59,344 bases of DNA, from NCBI GenBank assembly GCA_963532875.1, contig CAUSLO010000003.1, forward strand, positions 1 to 59,344, given 5' to 3'. The stretch's first letter is position 1. Every line of letters begins with the position of its first letter. This stretch comes from CAUTUX01 sp963532875. GTDB lineage: Bacteria; Bacillota; Clostridia; Christensenellales; CAG-917. The notes under the pieces are model-generated. The model saw only the letters and a list, made by a program, of their open reading frames with translations, made no database searches and was not told the origin of the DNA. Positions 51,981-59,344 of this stretch are shown here, in pieces. A program made the translations under genes and the position numbers.

Positions 51981-54900
51981 ATGAGAAGTAAATTAAAGGT
52001 ACAAATAGTTTGTTTAGTAGTATTGTTACTTTCAATACTTCTTATTGGTTGTACAAAACAAAACACTCCTGAGGACTTAATAAAACAAAAGTATGGGAAC
52101 ACAGAATATACAATAACGTTTAATAGTGAAGATTTAGAAAAACCAATAAAGCCAATTAAGTATACACTCAACAGAATTCCAGAGTTACCAACACCAGCAA
52201 AAATTGGATATGTATTTCTAGGTTGGTTCTTTGATAAAGGATATAGAGATCCATACAGCGACCAGATGTTGCTTTTAAAGGCAAGTGATGTTGTCTTATA
52301 TCCAAAATGGACAAAGGAAGAGTTTATTGAAGATGGTAAATATAATGTTGATTTTAAATCAACCATAGTAGAAGACAGCATAAAGAAAGGTGAAAAAACT
52401 GATAAATATGGATATTGGGATTTTTCAAACTATATTACAAAAGTAAACACGTATATCGAAAAACGAGGCAATAAAAAAATTCTACGTCTTAGTTATGATG
52501 GTATAAACACAGTTGGATTTGCTCGTCCAAGTCCATTTGAATTGAGCGTCTCTTCAATGAACCCAAGAATAACGATGGTAGAAAAAAACGAGAACTTATC
52601 AACGAGCAAGAAAGATATATTTCTTGATATAACAAATCACAATTTGAGCAAGCCAATATATCTAACTGTAGTAGCAACGAACTATCACACTCCAAACTTG
52701 AGTGATGATGAAAGAAAGTTGACAGAAACGACATATGATGTCGCTTTCCAAATTGAGAAGATAAATGGTTTAGGTGAAGCGTATGTAGATACAAGGAATG
52801 GGTTAGCAGATGGACATTATTTAGCAAAAAGTTTCTATCGTCAAATAAACAACAAAGTAACCATGATGTCGCTATTCAATCCTGTATACGGATATATTGT
52901 TGCTGAGAATGGACAATATAAATATGTAAAAGAAGTAAATCCATATTATGGTTTGGTTGGTCCTACATCCAACTTATTAAAGCCTTTGAATAGGAATTTC
53001 TATCATAGGGGTACTACCTTCGCCAATTTTTATAGTGCATATACTATAGATTTCGATCCAGATAGACCAAGAGCAAATGAAAAGGGAGGCGAGATAAAAT
53101 CCGATTATCATCCAAGAGGTTATAACGCTGGAAGGACAATTGAATACTCTTTAGAGTATGACAGTAAGACCAATAGAATGTGGCAAGTCTTTAATCTAGG
53201 AGACAGATTAGATAAACATTTGGTAGCAGTTGGAGCGCCAACAGGGTTTATGGAAGTAGTGGGACACCAAGGTTTAGTTTCCTCATTGATAACAATTGAC
53301 TATAAGACAATGATTAGAGTTCCAGCGGAATATAAACCAATTAAGGGAGATTCATATGTATTCCAAAAACAGGGCTACTACTACCCAGGAAGCAATATTG
53401 ATTTTTCACTTACTGAATACGCATACGAAAAACAAAAGGAAATAGGGACAACAAACGATTTGCCTAATTTCTTCTACGGAGCAAAAACTCCAATTGATAA
53501 AACCGGGAATATTAAGAGTTTCAGAATGACTACAACTGGTAGCGGAAGAACTATAAGAGATTCAAAGGGCATGCTAGAATCGGTAACTGCAAAATATGAA
53601 ATTTTTGATTTTGATGTTTCAAAAGAACATCTAATCGGGGACATGATGGAAACGCAGTTGTATACCTCAACAGGTTGGCGCAATCAACGGAAGAATATGC
53701 CAAATGGGAAAATGTTGCCATTCGGCAGTGGAGTAAATATCAAAACTCTATTTGGTGAAAAAGTAACAGACGCAGATGTTGAGTATACAGTGAAGGCGTA
53801 TAGGTATTCAGCGACGACGCAAGCATACACAGATGAAATAAATGCAATTGATAATTTCTTTACATTTAATGAAAATTTAAATTTAGAATTTACATTTAAA
53901 ATGAATGGCTATGTAAAGACTGCACAAGTACAACTTAGAGAATATGTTGAACCAGAGTTTCATTTAAATGCTACGGCAGAAGATAACTTTGATCCATCGA
54001 AAACTTACCACGCAGGGGATAAATATAGTTTGCCAAAAGAGGCATATGCAACATGGGGCGACACTTATATTAAATACATGGGCGATTGGTATGGTGATGC
54101 TAAACACAAAGTTATGATTAACAACATGTATATGGCAAAGTACCAAAAGAAGAAGGGAGTAAGAGGATTCGAGTCATTAGATTTAACAGTCTATAAAGAT
54201 ATCGTAATTGAACAAAAAGTAGAGGAAGAGATTTGGGTCTATTATATTCAAAATCAATTTGGGGAAGTTAAGAGATTTGAGTATGTGTTGAAAACAGAAA
54301 AGAATCCTACATATACAATCACAAATAACGCTGGAGATAAAGTATTTGAGAAAACATCAACGAAAGATAACGAAGGAAATATCAAACCAGAAAGAACTGA
54401 ATTAACATTCGATGTAAGTTCAGAAGCAGAATTTAAAAGTTATGGGAATGACACGTTCAAATATAACGTAGGCACAGAAAGTGGCACATTTGAAATTTAC
54501 AGATATTACCTCATAACTTCTGAAACAAACGAAGAGGACTATGTATCTGGAAGATCAGCATCAGTTGTATTTGATGAGATATATGAGAAGTTGAAAATAC
54601 GAGGTGGAATTGTTCATGTTGAATATGTTTCTGGGAAAGAGTCTCTAGATATTTACTTCGTGTTGTCTGGAACTTATGGAGATAAGGCTGAACTAAAGCC
54701 AACACACTATAGAACATTATTTACTGGGCAGAAATATTTGTTGGGTGAAAAATTCATTAAGGATATGGATGGGAATATCATTGCCAAAAACTTTGTTGAT
54801 ATCTATTACAAAAGAAACGGAGAAACAATATTTAACAATGGTCAATATTTTGTAACAGAGGAGTTACAACCGCCATATAAGTATGTAACTTTTCTTCAGC

Positions 54901-55811
54901 CAGGCAACTATATGTTCGTATATAAGTTCTTTGCGAATAACTTACTTTTCATAAAAAAAGTAGAGGTGGAAGTTAAAAGTAATCTAGGAGAGGTAGAAGT
55001 AAAGTATATTACTGACTCACAGCATCCATTTAAAGACGGCACAACTGAACGCACTATAACTCACAGTTTACGTAATGAGTTCTATTTCCTAGATGAGAAA
55101 TACTTTAACACTAATGGTGATAGGTTATTGAGTTATATGGAAAACACTTTAGAGTTTACAAAGGTACAAGGCAAATTATACAAAGTGAGGGATTTCATAA
55201 AAGAGTTTAATTCTGACAAGATTGAAATTAAAGTTACTTGGGATAAAGGATCTAAAGTTACACTTAATCTCGATAAAGCGAAAACAGGTTTTGATAATAT
55301 TGAGTGTGATACGGTTTATAAAAGCAGTAATAAGGATAAGAGATATTACTTCAACAATAAGATTATAGATATAGAAGAAATTATTAAACATAAAGCGAAA
55401 GGCTTAGAAAAAGAGTACGTCTTAGTTGGTGTCAGAAGCACATACTTCAATGGCGGATATATAAATATTGAGGAATATCGAAAGGAAGTTCATTGGAGAA
55501 GTGAGTTGCATTCATTAGAACTAGAACTAGTATTTAAAAAGAGACTTAAACTAAAATATGAGATAGATGACACATATACCAAAGATTATTACAAACACGG
55601 CGATATAGTAGAGGATTTAGCATTTGGGGAGCACAACAATAAAATACCCAAATTAAAGCCAGAATATGAAAATACGCATAAATTTGTAGGTTGGTATATA
55701 AAGGGCGATACAACTCAAACTATAATAGATTTCAAAACATATATTGCACGCATGTCAGAAGCAGATGATAAGGGGATTATAACTATAGTCGCAAAATTTG
55801 AGGCAATATAA
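51981..55811 (+). CDS. Giant lipoprotein with terminal B-repeat-like domains
   Basis: 1276 residues, the largest gene here. AAGGAGGAAC precedes the ATG. Signal peptide with lipobox LIGC (C24). An InlB B-repeat-like module sits at about 42-112 (IGYVFLGWFFDKGY, VLYPKW) and another near the C-terminus, about 1190-1275 (HKFVGWYIKGD, IVAKFEAI). The roughly 1070 residues between match no family I recognise; they are beta-rich with many aromatic residues (for example YVVEYVEG-like strands, WGDTYIKYMGDWYGD) and no LRR array. Third gene after two coupled ABC halves. I infer a surface protein whose placement or release depends on that transporter; an adhesin or glycan-binding role is possible but not shown. 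Confidence 0.8.
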   Translation: MRSKLKVQIVCLVVLLLSILLIGCTKQNTPEDLIKQKYGNTEYTITFNSEDLEKPIKPIKYTLNRIPELPTPAKIGYVFLGWFFDKGYRDPYSDQMLLLKASDVVLYPKWTKEEFIEDGKYNVDFKSTIVEDSIKKGEKTDKYGYWDFSNYITKVNTYIEKRGNKKILRLSYDGINTVGFARPSPFELSVSSMNPRITMVEKNENLSTSKKDIFLDITNHNLSKPIYLTVVATNYHTPNLSDDERKLTETTYDVAFQIEKINGLGEAYVDTRNGLADGHYLAKSFYRQINNKVTMMSLFNPVYGYIVAENGQYKYVKEVNPYYGLVGPTSNLLKPLNRNFYHRGTTFANFYSAYTIDFDPDRPRANEKGGEIKSDYHPRGYNAGRTIEYSLEYDSKTNRMWQVFNLGDRLDKHLVAVGAPTGFMEVVGHQGLVSSLITIDYKTMIRVPAEYKPIKGDSYVFQKQGYYYPGSNIDFSLTEYAYEKQKEIGTTNDLPNFFYGAKTPIDKTGNIKSFRMTTTGSGRTIRDSKGMLESVTAKYEIFDFDVSKEHLIGDMMETQLYTSTGWRNQRKNMPNGKMLPFGSGVNIKTLFGEKVTDADVEYTVKAYRYSATTQAYTDEINAIDNFFTFNENLNLEFTFKMNGYVKTAQVQLREYVEPEFHLNATAEDNFDPSKTYHAGDKYSLPKEAYATWGDTYIKYMGDWYGDAKHKVMINNMYMAKYQKKKGVRGFESLDLTVYKDIVIEQKVEEEIWVYYIQNQFGEVKRFEYVLKTEKNPTYTITNNAGDKVFEKTSTKDNEGNIKPERTELTFDVSSEAEFKSYGNDTFKYNVGTESGTFEIYRYYLITSETNEEDYVSGRSASVVFDEIYEKLKIRGGIVHVEYVSGKESLDIYFVLSGTYGDKAELKPTHYRTLFTGQKYLLGEKFIKDMDGNIIAKNFVDIYYKRNGETIFNNGQYFVTEELQPPYKYVTFLQPGNYMFVYKFFANNLLFIKKVEVEVKSNLGEVEVKYITDSQHPFKDGTTERTITHSLRNEFYFLDEKYFNTNGDRLLSYMENTLEFTKVQGKLYKVRDFIKEFNSDKIEIKVTWDKGSKVTLNLDKAKTGFDNIECDTVYKSSNKDKRYYFNNKIIDIEEIIKHKAKGLEKEYVLVGVRSTYFNGGYINIEEYRKEVHWRSELHSLELELVFKKRLKLKYEIDDTYTKDYYKHGDIVEDLAFGEHNNKIPKLKPEYENTHKFVGWYIKGDTTQTIIDFKTYIARMSEADDKGIITIVAKFEAI

Positions 55812-56023
55812 ATTAACGCCAAAACTAAACGGCTTAGAATGTCTGATTTAATGGTTGATATTTAACGTGCATCGCTTAAAAAGTTTTAAAACATGTCAGC
55901 AAAAAATGAAAGAATCCAAAATTTTATCTGTTGAATAGAGATATTGTTTCAACAACTTTTACTCACTAAAAACTGGAAGCACAACAAAGTGATTTCCATG
56001 GCAATTAATGAGAATAATTTTGT

Positions 56024-56079
56024 TTGACAAATAAGTAAAGTTTTATTAACCTTACTTATATAGTTAAAGTTAATTAACT
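56024..56079 (+). promoter_or_regulatory. Candidate control region of the last lipoprotein gene
   Basis: TTGACA at 56024-56029, an inverted pair ATAAGTAA/TTACTTAT (56031-56038, 56052-56059) and a perfect palindrome AGTTAATTAACT (56068-56079) just before the GGAGG site. No -10 stands at normal spacing from the TTGACA, so activator-dependent initiation is possible. Confidence 0.35.
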
Positions 56080-56092
56080 AAATGGAGGTAAT

Positions 56093-59000
56093 ATGAAAAA
56101 ACTTAAGTTGGTTGCGTTATTGTCTATCATGATTATTGCTATTGCTGCATTAGCAGGATGTACTGTGAACAAACAATCAGATGGTAATTCTAAGAGCACA
56201 AAGAAAGAAGTTGTGTTTTATGTAGATGGAAAAGAATACGCAAGAACACCATATAACAATAAGGGTGAATATAAAAATCCGATAGACCCAACAAAAGAGG
56301 GACACAAATTCGTAGGTTGGTATGGAGATGAAAATTTCACAAAACCAGTAACCGTAACAAAGAGAACAAAAGGACAAGTTAAGGCATATGCAAGATTTGA
56401 AAAGACAAGAGTTACTTTGTATTTAAACGGTGAATTATATAAAGAAACACACCATATAGATCTTGAAAATGAAAAGCCAGCCAAAGAAAACTTAACATTT
56501 GATGGATGGTATACAAATCCTGAGTGTACAGAGTTGTATAGAAAAGGAGACACAACAGCGACAAAACTATATACGATTTCAAAAGCAAGAGTTCAAATTT
56601 CAAATGGATATGAAGTTATACATGATGTTTTACTTAAAGAAGGCGAAAAGTTTAATAAGCCAGAAATGAATGACAAAATCCTAAAAGACTATATGAACCC
56701 AGATAGCGTTTTTGAATTTAAGAGCGAGGGAGAAGAATTTGATTTTGAAAAGCCAGTTACAAAGAATACAGTTATTGATTTAATGTGGGAAAGTAACAAA
56801 ATAGAGTACGATAAAATTGAAGGCACCGATTACTACTATGTAAAAAATATTGGGGGGTTCAATAGTAGCGAAGATATACGCCCAGTAATCTCAATACCAA
56901 ACAAAACACGTATAGATATAGGTGGAAACAAAGAAATAAAAGAAGTTAGGTCAGTTGCTATAGAAGGTGGCGGAGTATACATGGCTTATACAGAGAAGTT
57001 AATTGTAAACGAAGGAATAAAATACATCAGCGGACTTAATAGTGGATTTTATGGACACAAAATTAAGGAAGTAGTTTTACCAAAGAATTCATTAAAAATA
57101 ATAGAGAACTGTTTCGGAAATATGGCAAAAGGAGTTAAGTTAACAATTCCAAATAGTGTAGAAAAAATAATTAATTGTTTCTGGGGAATTTCGCCTTATG
57201 ACGAAACTGTTCAACCAAGTATTTCGGAGAATACATATAAAATACCAAATACGGTTAAAACCCTGGCATTAGTTCCAACAAATTTAGAATTTGAAGACGG
57301 TAGCCCATTTGTTAAAGAAAATGGAATGATTTTTAAAGTAGAAGGCACGAAGAAAACATTAGTATCTGTAGGATTGCTAGACAAAGATGTACTTGAAATT
57401 CCAGAAGGAGTAACGCATATACAGGTAGGAACTTTATGCAGTACAAAAATGATGAACCCTCCAAAGATGTTAAAGTTACCTTCAACATGGACTGGAATAG
57501 AGTACAACGGATTGGCAGCAGATTACATGGGTGCAAATGGAGAGTATACAAATCCACACAAATATTTACAATCGGATGATTTTGATTGGGATGACTTAAA
57601 GAGCACATACGACGTATTAGCGAATTCAATAATCTGTGGGTTATCCAAAATAGACGCAGTTGATATTAATACCCATGATTATCCAGCATCGCTTGATGCA
57701 AATGCAATATGTGATTTGACAACCACGAAGATGGGCCCATATACAATGAGAGAAGTGAAGGACTATACTAATTTTACAGATAAAGTTGTATTTTCAGCAG
57801 AAGTGGCAAGCGGACAACCTATTAAAGTTAACACATTTGGGCAAAGTGTTTATTTCCCAGATAGAAAACCTAAAAAAGAAATTTCAATGAACAGTGGCGA
57901 TATATTAACTGAAGAAAAAATAAAGAATGAATTGCAGTTAAAAGCAAATGAAGTCATTTTAAAAGTTACAAGTCTAGGAAAGACAGTTGAATGGGGAACC
58001 GAATTAAAAAGAAATACAATTCTTTTCGTTGAACTAGGAGTTACAAATACAGGATTTGAGTATGTAGAGGAAGATGGCAACTTAACAGTAACTGGATTTA
58101 ATAAAGATACAGCGTTTGAATCTCCAGATGGTACTTTTGTTGTATTTGTTCCAAAAGAAATCAGTGGAAAGAAAATCACTAAAATAGCACCAAATGCATT
58201 TGAAGGTGAAAATAGGCTAGGCAGAATATTTATAAATGCTGATATTGAAGAAATCGGAGATAATGCATTTAAAAATTGTGCAAATTTAAAAACTGTAGTT
58301 ATTAATAGCGATAACTTTAAAAGAATAGGTAAAAACGCATTTGAGGATTCAGGATTAGAAGAAATAACAATGCCATTAAGAAACCTTGAAGAGGTGGGGA
58401 CATTCGCATTTAGATGTAGAGATTTAAAGTGGTTTAATGCTGTTGAAAAAGAGAAGGAGACAGCAATGCTTTTAAGCCCTTATGGGTGGTATGGATTGGC
58501 GGACCTATTTTTTAACGAACCAATCGTTGGAAGATATTATTATCTCTATTATGGACAAGAAATGTCAGGTGGTATATCTAGAACAAAAGGTGGACAATTA
58601 GTTAGGTATATGGGGAAGACTCAAGTACAAGTTAAAAAGAACCCTACTTCTGATGAATACAATACTGTAGATGTACATGACATTGATTTTTATGCACAAG
58701 CAGCGGCCGCAGCATATTCATCTACGGGTACTATACAGTTAGGAGTTAGTAGGAGAAGTAGAATGCAAGCAGGGGAGAATACACCAGTATTTCGTTATAC
58801 GGTCAAAACTGGGGCATTTAACTATATTAGAGAAAAATGCATATATAACGGAGAAGAGCAGAAGACAGAAATTCAATTTGCTGTAATAAAGAAAGTAGAA
58901 AATCGTGCATTTAATGATATGCCTGATAAGTTTATGGAACTTAGTAAGAGTACTCCTAAAGAGGCAGAGAGAATCTATATTTATGAACCAGATGAGCAAC

Positions 59001-59164
59001 CAGATCAAGAAGTGGACAGATGGATAACTAGAGAAGATTTCAACAATGAAGAAATATTTGAAGATGGTTGGTGGAACAATATTAAGAAATCTGATGCAGA
59101 TTATAGCAAAGTTGAGGATATGACAAAGTATGCTAATGGTGATACTGTGTGTGCAATAGGATAG
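56093..59164 (+). CDS. Surface lipoprotein with InlB B-repeats and BspA-type LRR segments
   Basis: 1023 residues. GGAGG before the ATG; signal peptide with lipobox LAGC (C23). Two or three B-repeat-like units occupy about 40-210 (EGHKFVGWYGDENFTKP, LTFDGWYTNPECTELY), then LRR_5/BspA-type repeats appear in two blocks (about 290-390 and 690-770, for example IGDNAFKNCANLKTVVI) separated by a non-LRR region. The C-terminal 250 residues are unrecognised. It differs from the operon-encoded LRR lipoproteins by having short, interrupted LRR blocks. Monocistronic, closed by a strong terminator. Ligand unknown. Confidence 0.84.
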   Translation: MKKLKLVALLSIMIIAIAALAGCTVNKQSDGNSKSTKKEVVFYVDGKEYARTPYNNKGEYKNPIDPTKEGHKFVGWYGDENFTKPVTVTKRTKGQVKAYARFEKTRVTLYLNGELYKETHHIDLENEKPAKENLTFDGWYTNPECTELYRKGDTTATKLYTISKARVQISNGYEVIHDVLLKEGEKFNKPEMNDKILKDYMNPDSVFEFKSEGEEFDFEKPVTKNTVIDLMWESNKIEYDKIEGTDYYYVKNIGGFNSSEDIRPVISIPNKTRIDIGGNKEIKEVRSVAIEGGGVYMAYTEKLIVNEGIKYISGLNSGFYGHKIKEVVLPKNSLKIIENCFGNMAKGVKLTIPNSVEKIINCFWGISPYDETVQPSISENTYKIPNTVKTLALVPTNLEFEDGSPFVKENGMIFKVEGTKKTLVSVGLLDKDVLEIPEGVTHIQVGTLCSTKMMNPPKMLKLPSTWTGIEYNGLAADYMGANGEYTNPHKYLQSDDFDWDDLKSTYDVLANSIICGLSKIDAVDINTHDYPASLDANAICDLTTTKMGPYTMREVKDYTNFTDKVVFSAEVASGQPIKVNTFGQSVYFPDRKPKKEISMNSGDILTEEKIKNELQLKANEVILKVTSLGKTVEWGTELKRNTILFVELGVTNTGFEYVEEDGNLTVTGFNKDTAFESPDGTFVVFVPKEISGKKITKIAPNAFEGENRLGRIFINADIEEIGDNAFKNCANLKTVVINSDNFKRIGKNAFEDSGLEEITMPLRNLEEVGTFAFRCRDLKWFNAVEKEKETAMLLSPYGWYGLADLFFNEPIVGRYYYLYYGQEMSGGISRTKGGQLVRYMGKTQVQVKKNPTSDEYNTVDVHDIDFYAQAAAAAYSSTGTIQLGVSRRSRMQAGENTPVFRYTVKTGAFNYIREKCIYNGEEQKTEIQFAVIKKVENRAFNDMPDKFMELSKSTPKEAERIYIYEPDEQPDQEVDRWITREDFNNEEIFEDGWWNNIKKSDADYSKVEDMTKYANGDTVCAIG

Positions 59165-59202
59165 TAAATAATAACTAGTAGTTTCTACCAATTAAGACAA
59201 AG

Positions 59203-59239
59203 TATGGATATCTAAATTAGATATCCATATTTTATTTTG
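59203..59239 (+). terminator. Rho-independent terminator after the last lipoprotein gene
   Basis: Perfect 11-bp stem TATGGATATCT/AGATATCCATA, loop AAATT, followed by TTTTATTTTG. The remaining 105 bp of the window show nothing recognisable. Confidence 0.85.
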
Positions 59240-59344
59240 TGAATAAATTTTACGATAAATGGATTAATTTAAAATTGTTATTTATTCATTAGTAATTTCC
59301 CAACCCTCACGCTATAGAAATTTAAACAAAACAGCCCAAAATTA

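Noticed and set aside
10..59164. Mollicute-type code 4 (TGA as Trp), suggested by low GC
   Set aside because: Several conserved genes (holA, queA, pgi neighbours) end at TGA at the family-typical length, and no conserved Trp falls on TGA.

Overview
The window is a low-GC (roughly one third G+C), gene-dense bacterial chromosome segment. Several features point to an uncultured monoderm Bacillota, most likely a gut-type Clostridia lineage: a CdaA-type diadenylate cyclase, a ClpC-type unfoldase, many lipobox surface proteins with InlB B-repeats and BspA-type leucine-rich repeats, and GGAGG Shine-Dalgarno sites. TGA is used as a stop (for example holA and queA), so this is not a code-4 mollicute. 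The lineage call is inference; the rest is read from sequence.

Layout. 1-5.2 kb: an ArsB/NhaD-type permease (minus), tRNA-Ser(GCT) with promoter and terminator, and a large MacB-like ABC transporter. 5.2-14.1 kb: dinB (minus), then galU-clpC, hpf plus a TIM-barrel isomerase-like protein, pgi, a YfbR-type 5'-nucleotidase and a degenerate ABC ATPase. 14.1-18.4 kb: ruvC-ruvA-ruvB-queA-tgt. 18.4-20.4 kb: a three-gene restriction-modification operon (minus) with a Cro/C1 regulator in front and a palindromic operator at its promoter.

20.8-35.0 kb is the most striking region. Eight tightly packed genes encode a BspA-like LRR lipoprotein, an Ig-like (BIG2) lipoprotein, a membrane protein with a B-repeat-like domain, a MoxR AAA+ ATPase, a DUF58 protein, a BatA-like protein whose metal site looks lost, a double-VWA protein with a GATase-like domain, and a second LRR lipoprotein. 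A 23-bp direct repeat (one mismatch) sits just outside each end. I infer an envelope system in which MoxR with DUF58/VWA partners acts on or positions the surface lipoproteins.

35.2-39.5 kb: holA-cdaA-DUF1015-lysC. 39.5-45.8 kb is an accessory patch: three AAA_14/DUF4143 ATPases, an AlbA_2/HATPase/winged-helix regulator preceded by TGTCG boxes on a 21-bp period, and three copies of a 42-bp palindrome. 45.8-47.4 kb: a CPA2 cation:proton antiporter and a tRNA-Gln/tRNA-Lys unit (minus). 47.5-59.2 kb: two MacB-like ABC proteins, coupled by start/stop overlap, then a 1276-aa and a 1023-aa lipoprotein, closed by a strong terminator.

A cross-cutting point: most operon-first genes have a good Shine-Dalgarno site, but the permease, dinB, ruvC and holA have none and start at or within a few bases of the transcription start predicted from a good -10 box, suggesting leaderless mRNAs.
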